The notes under the pieces are model-generated. The model was not told where the DNA came from and searched no databases. It worked only from the letters and a program-made list of their open reading frames with translations. A program made the translations under genes and the position numbers. From CAYZXT01 sp964482515 (lineage in GTDB: Bacteria > Elusimicrobiota > Elusimicrobia > FEN-1173): a stretch of 64,000 bases of DNA. Below are positions 16,492 to 26,237 of the stretch, piece by piece. The number at the start of each line of letters is the position of its first letter. Within the stretch, counting starts at the first letter, position 1. The DNA is taken from assembly GCA_964482515.1 (NCBI GenBank), contig CAYZXT010000005.1:59432-123431 (forward strand). Reading direction: 5' to 3'.

Positions 16492-16968
16492 ATGACCCAC
16501 GAAACCCTCAAAGAGCTGGTGTATCTTTCCTACGACCGCGAGGTATCCCCCTCCGATCAAAAGCGGGTAAAAGACCATTTGGCCGTATGTCCGGAATGCC
16601 GGAACGGCCTGGCCGCCTGGCAGAAAACCGCCGCCGCGTTTTTCTCCCCCTCCAAAATCGATTCCCCCGATTTCTTCGTGCAGTCAGTCCTGCGACGAAT
16701 CGAGGAAGCGCCGCAGGAGCCGTCCGCCTTTCGGTGGCGGACCCTCTTGTCCGGCGTTAGAACGGCTTTGACTCCCCGCCGCTTGATACTGGCGGGGACG
16801 GCCGCCCTGGCGATTTCCGCCCTCCTTATCTCAATGCCTCATCGAGCGAACCAGCCGTCTTCGGAAGCGGCTTACGAATATGCCTCTGATCTCATGGGCG
16901 GCCCCTTTGCGTACGCTGAAAGCGAAGGAACAGAGAACCACACAGCCATTGAAGATTACTTTTTGTAA
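16492..16968 (+). CDS. Anti-sigma-factor-like protein with a ZAS zinc finger
   Basis: 158 residues. The N-terminal part holds the zf-HC2/ZAS motif (HLAVCPEC, His-x3-Cys-x2-Cys) that normally binds an ECF sigma factor. A single membrane helix follows at about residues 103-118 (LILAGTAALAISALLIS), then an extracytoplasmic tail. AGGAG lies 6 nt before the ATG. No sigma-factor gene is adjacent; the upstream 120 nt reach the divergent lipoprotein gene. It leads a set with a Spy-like protein and a TolC-MacAB exporter, suggesting envelope-stress control. Confidence 0.8.
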   Translation: MTHETLKELVYLSYDREVSPSDQKRVKDHLAVCPECRNGLAAWQKTAAAFFSPSKIDSPDFFVQSVLRRIEEAPQEPSAFRWRTLLSGVRTALTPRRLILAGTAALAISALLISMPHRANQPSSEAAYEYASDLMGGPFAYAESEGTENHTAIEDYFL

Positions 16969-16982
16969 AACAGGAGGAATTC

Positions 16983-17528
16983 ATGAATATTAACTTCAAA
17001 CGTTGCGTAACAGGTTTTTTTTGCGCGCTATTCTTGTCCGCCACCACGGCCTACGCCGCGCCTCAAGGCAAAGGATACGGGCCGAAAGGCGAGAACCGTA
17101 GGGACCTGATGGAAGGGCGATTCAAGCGGATGGGCAAGGAAATCGGCATCACCGCGGAACAGGAAAAAAAACTGGAAGCGCACAGAAAAACCCACCGGGA
17201 ACAATCACGCCAGCTTTTCGAACAAATGCGCCAAAAACGAGAGGCGTTGCAGGCGGAGATTGAAAAACCCGACATGAACATGTCCCAGGTGAACGCTCTC
17301 CAGGCCGAGCTTAAAAGCGTCCAAGAAAAACTCGCCGACCAGAGGCTTGAAGGCATCCTGGAAGTCAGGAAGATCCTGACGCCGGAGCAATTCAAGAAAT
17401 TCCACGAGATCACCAGGAGGGAGGGAAGGCGGGGCGGGGCGCGCGGAAACGGAAAAGGCCGTGGACCGGGGCGGGGCCTCGAAGCGGACGCGGGCCCTGA
17501 CGAAGAAGACGCATCTCCCGCAAAATAG
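16983..17528 (+). CDS. Spy/CpxP-like periplasmic protein (LTXXQ family)
   Basis: 181 residues with a signal peptide (cut near AYAA), then an all-helical, highly charged body with two LTXXQ-type motifs (GITAEQEKKL and ILTPEQFKKF) and a Gly/Arg-rich tail. Spy-type proteins are ATP-independent periplasmic chaperones or metal/stress sensors. It starts 14 nt after the anti-sigma-like gene with AGGAGGAA before its ATG, so the two are co-transcribed. Confidence 0.85.
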   Translation: MNINFKRCVTGFFCALFLSATTAYAAPQGKGYGPKGENRRDLMEGRFKRMGKEIGITAEQEKKLEAHRKTHREQSRQLFEQMRQKREALQAEIEKPDMNMSQVNALQAELKSVQEKLADQRLEGILEVRKILTPEQFKKFHEITRREGRRGGARGNGKGRGPGRGLEADAGPDEEDASPAK

Positions 17529-17558
17529 AACCTGGCTCAGCCACCGGGAAACGACAAC

Positions 17559-18845
17559 ATGATCCAGCCTCAGGAGAACGTTACGAAAACCAGGCTCTTC
17601 GTCACTTCAATCTCCGTCGCCATGCTCTTCGCCTCTGCGCTGCGGGCGCAGGAGGCCTCGGCCCCGCTGACGTGGGATGATCTTTCGCGGACGGCGTCGG
17701 CCCAAAATCCGGAACTGATCGCCGCCCGCCGGTCCGAGGAAGCGGCGAAAGCGCGCTACCGCGGCAGCTTCAATGGGTTTTTACCGAACGTGGGATTACG
17801 CCAGAGCTACTCCAATTCGGACCAGGGCCTCGGCGGCTCCCGCTGGCAGGCCCAAGCCTCCGCCAGCATCGACGTCTTCAACCGCGGCAGTTATTACGAC
17901 GTCAAAACGTCGGCCGCGTCCCTCGACTCGGCCCGCGCGCAGTTTGAACTGACGTCCGCGGACCTTCGCTTCAATTTGTTCTCCGCCTACGCCGACCTGC
18001 TTTTCGCCCAGGAACAAGTGAACGTCGCCCGGAAAATCCACGAACTGCGCCGGAACAACGCCCAAATGGTCTCGCTGAAATATCAGTCCGGACGGGAATC
18101 GAAAGGCAACAGCCTCAGGTCCGAAGCCGAATTGATCCAGGCCGAAGCCGCATTGGCCCAGGCGCAGCGGGATCTGCGCGCGGCGCAGGCGGAACTGAAC
18201 CGCCGACTGGGCTTGGAGCAGTTCAGCGCCCTGGCGGTCACGGGAACATGGACGACGTCTCCGCTTCCGGCGGACCCGGACATCGTTTCCCTCGCGGCCG
18301 CCAATCCCCAGATCCGCCTGGCGAAGGCCGGCGTGGAAGTCGCCAAAGGGAACCTGGAGCGGACGCGCAGCAATTTCTGGCCCTCCCTTTCCGCCAACTA
18401 CGCCCGCTCATTCCAGGATTCGAATTATTTCCCCAAAAACCCGGGATGGTCCGCCTCCGGAGTGCTGAACTGGCCGCTCTTCGGGCAGGGGCTGACCGCG
18501 CCCTATTACGACGTTTCCGCGGCGCGAAAGGATTTCCGGGCGCGGGAAGAGAACCTGCGTGCGACCCTCTATCAAATCCGCAGCGGCCTGGAAGAAGCTT
18601 GGTCGACCTGGGCCGGCCGCATCGATCAGGTGCGGGTCCAGCATCAATTCCTGCAGGCCGCGCGGCAGCGGAACGACGAAGCCACCATCCGCTACACGAC
18701 CGGGCTCATGACTTTTGAAAACTGGGAGTTGGTGGTGGCGGACCTGGTGAATTTTCAAACGGGCTATCTGCGCGCCCTGCGGGACGCGTCACTGGCGGAA
18801 GCCGCGTGGCGGCGCGCCCTCGGAAAACCTTTGGAGGAACCATGA
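17559..18845 (+). CDS. TolC-family outer-membrane efflux protein
   Basis: 428 residues: signal peptide ending ALRAQ, then two outer-membrane-factor repeats (LTWDDLSRTASAQNPELIAARR and the later NPQIRLAKAGVEVAKGNLERTRS) with long helices and barrel segments (NYARSFQDSNYF). It is the exit duct for the MacAB-type pump encoded directly downstream; its stop overlaps the macA-like ATG by 4 nt. Confidence 0.92.
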   Translation: MIQPQENVTKTRLFVTSISVAMLFASALRAQEASAPLTWDDLSRTASAQNPELIAARRSEEAAKARYRGSFNGFLPNVGLRQSYSNSDQGLGGSRWQAQASASIDVFNRGSYYDVKTSAASLDSARAQFELTSADLRFNLFSAYADLLFAQEQVNVARKIHELRRNNAQMVSLKYQSGRESKGNSLRSEAELIQAEAALAQAQRDLRAAQAELNRRLGLEQFSALAVTGTWTTSPLPADPDIVSLAAANPQIRLAKAGVEVAKGNLERTRSNFWPSLSANYARSFQDSNYFPKNPGWSASGVLNWPLFGQGLTAPYYDVSAARKDFRAREENLRATLYQIRSGLEEAWSTWAGRIDQVRVQHQFLQAARQRNDEATIRYTTGLMTFENWELVVADLVNFQTGYLRALRDASLAEAAWRRALGKPLEEP

Positions 18846-19849
18846 AAAAAAAGTGGCTCAAGTGGGTCGTTTTGATTTTGGTTGTCGCGGCCGCCGGCGC
18901 CTGGTGGAAATTCCATCCGCGGGACAAAAAGAACGCCGTCGCCACGCGCACCGTCCAGGCGGAGCGCGGGAACGTGGAGGACGCGGTGGAGGCCACGGGC
19001 GAAGTGTCGCCGCTCAACCGCGTGGAGATCAAACCGCCGATCCAGGGACGGATCGAGAAGATCCTGGTGGACGAAGGCAGCCGCGTCAAGCAGGGCGACA
19101 TCCTGGCCTGGATGAGCTCATCGGACCGCGCGGCGATACTCGATGCCGCCCGCGCCCAAGGCCCGGAGGCGGTGAAGCGTTGGGAGGACAGCTACAAACC
19201 GACGCCCATCATCGCCCCGCTCAACGGCGTCGTGATCCTGCGCAAGATCGTCGTCGGGCAAACGGTGGACATGAGCGGCGTGCTCTTCGCCCTCTCGGAC
19301 AAACTGATCGTGCTCGCCCACGTGGACGAGGTCGACATCGGTAAGATCCAAAACGGAATGCCCGCCCGCATCACCTTGGATTCCTACCCCGACAACGCCA
19401 TCAAAGGAAAAGTTTCCAGCATCCTTTACGAGGGAACGAACGTTTCCAACGTGATCACCTACGGAGTGAAGGTGGAACCCGAAAGCGTCCCGGCGTTCTT
19501 CCGTTCCCAGATGACCGCGAACGTGGCGTTCATCATCGCCCGGAAAGAAGACGTGGTGGTCGTTCCGACTGCCGCCATCATAGACAAAGGCGGCAAAAAA
19601 CAGGTGCTTGTTCCCGGCCCGGACGGAAAACCGGTCCCGCGCGACGTGGAAGTCGGCCTGGAGAGCGGCGAGACCATTGAAATCGCTTCCGGATTGAAGG
19701 TGGGCGATACCGTCGTCATCAGCCATAAACGATATTCCCCGCAGCAGGCGGCGTCCTCCAGTCCGCTGATCATGAGCGGGCCCCGCCAACAGCAACAGTC
19801 CGGCGGATCCAGGCAAGGATCCAACCGCTCGGGCGGCAGCGGGAGATAG
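18842..19849 (+). CDS. macA: MacA-like periplasmic adaptor (membrane fusion protein)
   Basis: 335 residues: one N-terminal membrane helix (WVVLILVVAAAGAWW), a biotinyl-lipoyl-like half with NRVEIKPPIQGRIEKILVDEGSRVKQGDIL, the beta-barrel segment DKLIVLAHVDEVDIGKIQNGMPARITLDSYP, and a Ser/Gln/Gly-rich tail. Its helical hairpin is short compared with E. coli MacA. It joins the ABC protein to TolC. ATG at 18842 follows TTGGAGG; longer readings overlap tolC implausibly. Confidence 0.9.
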   Translation: MKKKWLKWVVLILVVAAAGAWWKFHPRDKKNAVATRTVQAERGNVEDAVEATGEVSPLNRVEIKPPIQGRIEKILVDEGSRVKQGDILAWMSSSDRAAILDAARAQGPEAVKRWEDSYKPTPIIAPLNGVVILRKIVVGQTVDMSGVLFALSDKLIVLAHVDEVDIGKIQNGMPARITLDSYPDNAIKGKVSSILYEGTNVSNVITYGVKVEPESVPAFFRSQMTANVAFIIARKEDVVVVPTAAIIDKGGKKQVLVPGPDGKPVPRDVEVGLESGETIEIASGLKVGDTVVISHKRYSPQQAASSSPLIMSGPRQQQQSGGSRQGSNRSGGSGR

Positions 19850-19850
19850 A

Positions 19851-21815
19851 ATGGCCTTGATCGAGCTGCGCGATCTCACGCGGTCCTATTGGATCGGCGG
19901 CAACGAGCTCAAGGTCCTCAAGGGGATTTCGCTCACCATCGAGGAAGGGGAGTTCGTGGCGATCATGGGGCCCTCCGGCTCCGGGAAATCGACGTTGATG
20001 CAAATCCTCGGACTGCTCGACCGGCCGACCTCCGGATCCTTCCATCTTCTCGGGCTGGACGTGTCCAAGCTTTCGGACGATGAAGGCGCCGCGCTCCGCT
20101 CCCAAACCATCGGATTCATCTTTCAAATGTTCAACCTCCTCGCGCGGACGAGCGCCCTCGCCAACGTGGAAATGCCCATGATTTATTCGCAGATGCCCGA
20201 CCGCGAAGCGCGGGCGCGCGAACTCCTCACGAGCGTGGGACTTCAGGACCGCCTGGACCATAAACCGAACGAGCTGTCGGGCGGACAGCAGCAGCGCGTG
20301 GCCATCGCGCGGGCCCTCGTTAACCGCCCGCGGATCATCTTCGCCGACGAGCCGACCGGAAATTTGGCGTCCGACCAGGCGGAAGACATCCTGCGCCAGC
20401 TCCAGCGGCTGAACGAAAGCGGTATCACGATCATCATGGTCACGCACGAACCGGACATCGCGGCCCACGCGCGGCGAATCATCCATATCAAAGACGGCGT
20501 CATCTTCGGCGATGAAAAAATCAAGCCCGCCCGTGCCGCCGCCAAAGCGGCTCCGCCCTCCCCCTCAACGCTAAAATTGAAGCATTCGAACTTGGGCTGG
20601 TCGGAACTTCGCGAGTACGCCGCCTCCGCGCTGCGCGCCATGGGCGCCAACAAAGTCCGCACCGGGCTTTCCATGCTGGGGATTTTGATCGGAGTGGCCG
20701 CCGTGATCGCCATGCTGGCGGTCGGGACCGGCGCGCAGAAAGCCATTGAAACGCGACTGGCCAGCCTCGGTTCGAACCTTTTGATGCTCATGCCCGGGTC
20801 CCCTTCGTCGCGCGGCGTGCGGGGAGCGTCCGGGAGCGCCAGCCGTTTGACGCTCGACGACATCAAGGCCATCGCCAAAGCGAACCCCCATATCGTCCAC
20901 GTCGATGGCAACGTCAACGGCAACGTGCAGGTGGTTTACGGTGACAAAAACACCAACACGCAAGTGACCGGCGCCCTGCCTCAATACGAACTCATGCGCG
21001 CGGCCAAGCCCTACTACGGCCGGTTCTTCACCGACGATGAGAACGTGAGGCAAGAGCGCGTGGTCCTGCTCGGGCAGACGGTGGTGAACAACCTCTTCGG
21101 CAGGGAAAACCCCGTCGGCAAATTCATAAAGGTCAACCGCATCAGCTTCAAGGTCATCGGGATCCTCCCCATCAAGGGCGCCGGCGGCTGGCGCGACCAG
21201 GACGATATGGTGCTTATGCCGCTCAACACCGCGATGCATCGCGTTCTCGGAAAAAAATATTTGAACAATATAGCCATCGAATGCGATGGGGCGGATTCCA
21301 TGCCCGCTGTGATGCAGGACATCGAAACGCTCATGCGGCGGCGGCACCGGCTTCCGTCATACAAAGAAAGCGATTTTCAATTAAGGAACATGGCCGACAT
21401 CCAAGCCGCCCTCGCCGGAACCACGCAAACCTTCACGCTGCTGCTGGGAATCGTGGCCGCCATCTCGCTGCTGGTCGGCGGGATCGGCATCATGAACATC
21501 ATGCTCGTGTCGGTCAGCGAGCGCACCCGGGAAATCGGGCTGCGCAAGGCCGTCGGCGCGGCGCGGCGGGCGATCCTCTCCCAATTCCTGATCGAGTCCG
21601 CGGTACTGTCGGCGGTCGGCGGCCTGATCGGGATCCTCCTGGGGACTTCCGTGTCCTTCGTGCTTTCCACCTTCGCCGGCTGGTCCGCCATCGTGACGCC
21701 GCAGGCCGTCATGCTCGCCTTTTTCTTTTCCACCGGGATCGGCGTGATCTTCGGTTTCTGGCCGGCGCGGAAGGCCTCTCTCCTGTCACCCATCGAAGCG
21801 CTGCGCTACGAGTAA
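19851..21815 (+). CDS. macB: MacB-type ABC transporter (ATPase fused to permease)
   Basis: 654 residues. The ATPase is at about 1-235 (Walker A GPSGSGKST, signature LSGGQQQR, Walker B IIFADEPTGNL). The MacB permease follows: TM1 near residue 280 (GLSMLGILIGVAAVIAML), a large periplasmic domain, then three TMs in the FtsX fold ending ARKASLLSPIEALRYE. It drives export of peptides, lipids or antibiotics through TolC; cargo not readable. One nucleotide separates it from macA. Confidence 0.95.
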   Translation: MALIELRDLTRSYWIGGNELKVLKGISLTIEEGEFVAIMGPSGSGKSTLMQILGLLDRPTSGSFHLLGLDVSKLSDDEGAALRSQTIGFIFQMFNLLARTSALANVEMPMIYSQMPDREARARELLTSVGLQDRLDHKPNELSGGQQQRVAIARALVNRPRIIFADEPTGNLASDQAEDILRQLQRLNESGITIIMVTHEPDIAAHARRIIHIKDGVIFGDEKIKPARAAAKAAPPSPSTLKLKHSNLGWSELREYAASALRAMGANKVRTGLSMLGILIGVAAVIAMLAVGTGAQKAIETRLASLGSNLLMLMPGSPSSRGVRGASGSASRLTLDDIKAIAKANPHIVHVDGNVNGNVQVVYGDKNTNTQVTGALPQYELMRAAKPYYGRFFTDDENVRQERVVLLGQTVVNNLFGRENPVGKFIKVNRISFKVIGILPIKGAGGWRDQDDMVLMPLNTAMHRVLGKKYLNNIAIECDGADSMPAVMQDIETLMRRRHRLPSYKESDFQLRNMADIQAALAGTTQTFTLLLGIVAAISLLVGGIGIMNIMLVSVSERTREIGLRKAVGAARRAILSQFLIESAVLSAVGGLIGILLGTSVSFVLSTFAGWSAIVTPQAVMLAFFFSTGIGVIFGFWPARKASLLSPIEALRYE

Positions 21816-21842
21816 ACACTCAAAATGATAAAATGACGGGCC

Positions 21843-24110
21843 ATGTCTCCCCGTCATAAATTCGCCGCCGCTTCGTTCGCGCTGTTTTCCCTGCTGATGC
21901 CCCTATCGATCGAAAGGCTTTTCGCCAGCGACACCCGTATTCTCTATGGACGAGCGCTCGAAGCCGGCACGCGTCGGCCGCTGGAAGGCGTCCGCGTCTG
22001 CGTCGATCGGCAACCTGACGCCTGCGGCCTCTCGGACGCGGAAGGGAACTTCCGTATCCCTCTCGCGGAAGACGGGACTTTCCGGCTCTTCATCCCTGGG
22101 GCCGATGAAACGAAATTTTTGACCGCGCCCTTCACCGTCAGCGGGGAAAACCCGTTTCCCCGGGCGACCGTTTATTATGAGACGGAGATACTGACGCTGC
22201 CGGACATCCTGGTGACGGCGCCGTCGGACAAGGACAAGATCAGCCGCAAGGAGCTAACCAACAAGGAGTTCCGCCAGGTGCCGGGGACCCTCGGAGACCC
22301 GCTCAAAGCCATCCAGACCCTTCCCGGCGTCGCCGTGGGAAGCGACTCCAGCAGCAGCCCCGCCATACGCGGCTCGCGCCCGGAGGACAACCTCTACTAC
22401 GTCAACGACCAACCCGTCGGTTATCTCTTCCACATGGGAGACCTACTGAGCGTGTTCAATTCGGACCTGGTCCAGGAATTCACGATCCACGCGTCGGCCT
22501 TCGGACCGCAATACGACAGCGCACTCGGCGCGGTGATCGACGTCCGGCTGCGCGAGCCCCGCACGGACCGCTGGGGGGCCAAACTGAACATCAGCGCTTT
22601 TGAGTCGGACCTCCTGGTCGAAGGGCCGATCGGCGGGACGCAATCCCTCCTGCTGGCCGGGCGGCGGAGCTATTTGGATTTGATCGTGTCGCAGCTCGGC
22701 GGCGGGCTCGGCGACGAAATCGAGGTCGTCCAATTCCCGGAGTTTTATGATTACCAGGGGAGATACCTCTGGCGGCCGAACCCGCGCAACACGTTCTCCG
22801 TGGAAACCAGCGGCGCCTGGGACAAGTTGATCATCGACGTGAAGTCCACCTCCGACATCGCGGCCCGCGATCCCGACCTGGCCGGACGGTTCGGCGCGAC
22901 CCAGAACTACCACAGCCAGGGCGTCGCGTGGAATTCCCAGATCACACCCGACGTTTCGAACCGGTTGGTCGTTTCCCACTTGGAGCAAGCTTTCGACATA
23001 ACAGCCGCGAGCCTGGGGTTCGGAGAACTTTCCAGCGAGAATTACGTGATTTACGAATCGCTTTCCTTCAAGCCGCTGGAAAACCATGACATGGCCGCCG
23101 GTTTCCGCCACACCTACTCCGACACCCGCCTCGATTTCGACCTCAAGATTGATTTTCCGTCCGAGTTCGACCCGGACGTGGACTTCACCAGCGCGGAGCG
23201 GAAAGCGTTGGCCTCCAACATCTACGCCAACGCGTCCCAGATCTTTTTGAAGGACCGGTGGCGGGCGCTGCCGCGGCTGACGCTTTTGGGCGGCGCGCGC
23301 GCGACCTACGACGACTTTTTGTCGGAGGGCCATGTGGAACCCTGGGCGGGACTGGAATACGATCTCACGGAGAAGACACTTTTGACCGGAGGCTGGGGCA
23401 CTTACCATCAATCGCCCCCCGGACAGGAATTGGTTGAACCCTTCGGCAACCCGGACCTGAAATCCCTGGAGGCCCGGCACAGCGTGGCCGGCGTCCGGCA
23501 AAGGATCGGACAGAGCTGGAGCGTTCAGGTGGAAGGTTATGAAAAGACCTTCCGTAACCTGACCGTGCCGGATCCGGTCAAGAACTACGTCAACGGCGCC
23601 AGCGGGCGCGCCCTCGGTCTGGAGTTCCTCGCCAAGAAGGACCGGACCGACCGGTGGAACGGCTGGCTTTCGGTGTCACAGTCCCGCTCAACCCGGAAGA
23701 ACAACATCACCGGGCAGGAAATTGTTTTCGCCAATGATCAGCCGTGGATCCTCAACGCCGTCGCCACTTACTGGCTGACCAAGAAATTTTCCGTCGGCTT
23801 CAATTGGCGATATCACTCCGGCCAGCCGTGGACGCCCGTGATCGGCACCTTCGTGGACCCCGCCGGACGCGTGCGCCCCATCTACGCCTCCGTCGGCTCC
23901 CGGCGGCTGCCCGACTACCACCGTCTTGACGTCCGTTTCAGCCGGGACTTCACCTTCGCCCGCCACAAAATGTCAGCCTACCTGGATTTGATCAACGCCT
24001 ATAACCGACGCAACGTTTCTGGTTACTCCTACAACGGTGATTATTCCGCCAAAGAACCGGTCAATCAGCTCCCCTTCTTTCCCTCCCTGGGGATCACGGC
24101 AGAATTCTAA
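21843..24110 (+). CDS. TonB-dependent-receptor-type outer-membrane protein
   Basis: 755 residues: signal peptide, an N-terminal carboxypeptidase-regulatory-like beta-sandwich (about 30-110, GRALEAGTRRPLEGVRVCVD), a plug domain (DPLKAIQTLPGVAVG, SPAIRGSRPEDNLYYVNDQPV, GALGAVIDV near it) and a long beta-barrel with aromatic girdle strands ending in Phe. No clear TonB box. Substrate unknown. Only 27 nt follow macB, so it may belong to the same transcript. Confidence 0.9.
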   Translation: MSPRHKFAAASFALFSLLMPLSIERLFASDTRILYGRALEAGTRRPLEGVRVCVDRQPDACGLSDAEGNFRIPLAEDGTFRLFIPGADETKFLTAPFTVSGENPFPRATVYYETEILTLPDILVTAPSDKDKISRKELTNKEFRQVPGTLGDPLKAIQTLPGVAVGSDSSSSPAIRGSRPEDNLYYVNDQPVGYLFHMGDLLSVFNSDLVQEFTIHASAFGPQYDSALGAVIDVRLREPRTDRWGAKLNISAFESDLLVEGPIGGTQSLLLAGRRSYLDLIVSQLGGGLGDEIEVVQFPEFYDYQGRYLWRPNPRNTFSVETSGAWDKLIIDVKSTSDIAARDPDLAGRFGATQNYHSQGVAWNSQITPDVSNRLVVSHLEQAFDITAASLGFGELSSENYVIYESLSFKPLENHDMAAGFRHTYSDTRLDFDLKIDFPSEFDPDVDFTSAERKALASNIYANASQIFLKDRWRALPRLTLLGGARATYDDFLSEGHVEPWAGLEYDLTEKTLLTGGWGTYHQSPPGQELVEPFGNPDLKSLEARHSVAGVRQRIGQSWSVQVEGYEKTFRNLTVPDPVKNYVNGASGRALGLEFLAKKDRTDRWNGWLSVSQSRSTRKNNITGQEIVFANDQPWILNAVATYWLTKKFSVGFNWRYHSGQPWTPVIGTFVDPAGRVRPIYASVGSRRLPDYHRLDVRFSRDFTFARHKMSAYLDLINAYNRRNVSGYSYNGDYSAKEPVNQLPFFPSLGITAEF

Positions 24111-24223
24111 ACACACCTATTTTTCAACTCCATTGCGAATTGGCCGAGATTGTGCATTTAAATCTATCGGGCTGGTTCCGTGAAAATTTTCACATGTTAC
24201 TGGAAGTGCCAAAAAGAATCATT

Positions 24224-26158
24224 ATGCTTACCTTAATGCGAATTATCCCTTGCAAGCACTTAATCCTGCTAACGGGAGCCCTCTGTTTGGCAGGGGTCCT
24301 ACGCGCCGACGCGCCGGCAGTGATCAATTATCAAGGCAAGCTGGCGGACGCCTCAGGCAATCCTCTCACCGGCACATATCCCATGATATTCGGCGTTTAT
24401 GCCAACCCGACCGGAGGATTGGCGCTTTTCGCCGATGACCGCTCGGCAGCCGGCCAACAGGTTCCCGTCACAAACGGCGTCTTCACGGTTCTCATTGGCA
24501 CCGGGGCAACTCTTACCGGGAACCTCACCTCAACCCTTCAAGGAAATACGGCCCGTTACCTGCAGGTCACAGTGAGCGGCACGGATCTTCTCCCGCGGCA
24601 AAGACTGGTGGCTTCTCCCTACGCTTTGGCCGTGGCTCAAGGAGCCATCTCCGACGCGGAAGTGGCCAGCGGTGCGGGGATAAGCGTGACGAAACTGGGC
24701 GCCGGGACATTCCCCGCCGGAAATTACTCTTTCAGCGGATCCACCGTAACCGTTTCCAGCATGGCCGTGACGGGCGTCATCAACATGAACAGCCGCCCGA
24801 TCCGAAACATGCAGGACCCGGCGGCGGCCCAGGACGCGGCGACGCGGAACTACGTGGACAACGCGATATCCGGCGTTGTGGGGGGCGGAAGCGGAACGAA
24901 TTTTGTCACCTCCACGCTCACCGTGACCTACAGCGTGTTCATGGCCACGGCAAACGGCAAAGTGGGAATCGGGACCACCGCTCCCAGCCAAAAACTCCAC
25001 GTGGACGGAGACGCCGTCGTGAACGGGGGGATGCAGTTCGGGGCCAACAGCGCCTATGTCAATGGATACGATACCGTCAGCCCCTTCATTGAATTCATGG
25101 TCGGCGACACCGGCTCAGGAAACACGTATGGGCACGGATTGATCCTGCGCCGCGCCCGGACCGGGGCCGGCGCCACCAATTGGGGCAACATCGGGATGAT
25201 CAACGATACGACGCTGGGCATCGGGGCGCTCAATGAGGTCGGCACTTCGAGCGCTATATTGGCGATAGAATCTTCCGGGGACGTGGGTATCGGGACGACA
25301 GCCCCTGGAGCGACCCTTGACGTAAGGGGCCCGGCGACCATCAGCGGAAGCACGGTCGGTAATCAGTTGAGCGTAACCAACAATAACGCGAGCGGAAAAT
25401 CGGCCGCTGTTTACGGGATTGCGGATTCGGCTGACGCCTCGGGCGTTTCCGGAGAGAGTTTGAATGGCGTCGGGGTCAGCGCCATTGGCGGTTTGAACGG
25501 CATCTGGGCATCCAATACATCCGCGAGCGGCGCATCGATGTCACTCTATCAAGGGAGCACGGGATTTGGCGTATATCAGATTCAGGGCGGAGCGGCAGCG
25601 AAAAATTATTTCCAGAGCAACGTGGGAATCGGTACGACTAATCCAGGCGCAAAGCTGGAAGTGCAGGGCGCCGTGAAAATCGTTGACGGGACCCAGGGAG
25701 CCAATAAAGTTCTCACCTCCGACGCCAACGGCCTCGCCAGTTGGCAGGCACAGGGGAGCGGCGTCCCGGCCGGCGCCGTCATGTTCTTTGATTTGGACGC
25801 CTGTCCCGATGGCTGGTCAACCTACGCGGGAGGCCAAGGGAGATATATCGTCGGCGTGCCTCCCAGCGGCACCCGCGGGGGAACCCAGGGCACCGCACTT
25901 ACCGATTTAGAAAATCGCGCCGTCGGTCAGCACAGCCATGCAATTACCGACCCCGGCCATCTTCATAAAATCATGAACACATACAATGGAAGCGCACCCA
26001 ATCAAAGCAACCCCGCCAGAGCCGGCTCCGATGATAGCTCGCCTCTAGGACAACAAAACACCTTCAGCGCGACCACCGGCATCACCATCAACAACGCGGG
26101 CTCCGTCGCCGGGACGAACGCGCCTTACATCCAGCTGTTGCCCTGCCGAAAAAATTAG
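24224..26158 (+). CDS. Exported fibre-like protein with a phage-tail-collar domain
   Basis: 644 residues: signal peptide (hydrophobic LILLTGALCLAGVLRADA), an N-terminal domain seen in secreted repeat proteins (INYQGKLADASGNPLTGTYP), several copies of a VGIGTT-x-P-x3-L-x-V-x-G motif (near 24960, 25290 and 25620) and a C-terminal collar domain (PAGAVMFFDLDACPDGWSTY; GQHSHAITDPGHLHK). Such collar domains occur in tail fibres and bacterial surface fibres. Starts at 24140 (TTG) or 24236 (ATG) are also possible; 24224 gives a normal signal peptide. There are no other phage genes nearby. Confidence 0.8.
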   Translation: MLTLMRIIPCKHLILLTGALCLAGVLRADAPAVINYQGKLADASGNPLTGTYPMIFGVYANPTGGLALFADDRSAAGQQVPVTNGVFTVLIGTGATLTGNLTSTLQGNTARYLQVTVSGTDLLPRQRLVASPYALAVAQGAISDAEVASGAGISVTKLGAGTFPAGNYSFSGSTVTVSSMAVTGVINMNSRPIRNMQDPAAAQDAATRNYVDNAISGVVGGGSGTNFVTSTLTVTYSVFMATANGKVGIGTTAPSQKLHVDGDAVVNGGMQFGANSAYVNGYDTVSPFIEFMVGDTGSGNTYGHGLILRRARTGAGATNWGNIGMINDTTLGIGALNEVGTSSAILAIESSGDVGIGTTAPGATLDVRGPATISGSTVGNQLSVTNNNASGKSAAVYGIADSADASGVSGESLNGVGVSAIGGLNGIWASNTSASGASMSLYQGSTGFGVYQIQGGAAAKNYFQSNVGIGTTNPGAKLEVQGAVKIVDGTQGANKVLTSDANGLASWQAQGSGVPAGAVMFFDLDACPDGWSTYAGGQGRYIVGVPPSGTRGGTQGTALTDLENRAVGQHSHAITDPGHLHKIMNTYNGSAPNQSNPARAGSDDSSPLGQQNTFSATTGITINNAGSVAGTNAPYIQLLPCRKN

Positions 26159-26172
26159 TTGCCGCGAGTCGC

Positions 26173-26200
26173 TTGGACACCTCATTCGGAATGTTATAAC
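26173..26200 (+). promoter_or_regulatory. Promoter of valS
   Basis: TTGGAC (26173-26178), 16-nt spacer, TATAAC (26195-26200), 38 nt before the valS ATG. No T-box-like structure is evident in the short leader. Confidence 0.65.
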
Positions 26201-26237
26201 ATAGGCTCTCCAATCCGTCCGAAAGGTTGTCTCTTTA

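Noticed and set aside
24140..24223. A longer N-terminus for the collar-domain protein from TTG at 24140
   Set aside because: It would bury the signal peptide behind 28 polar residues; the ATG at 24224 gives a normal one.
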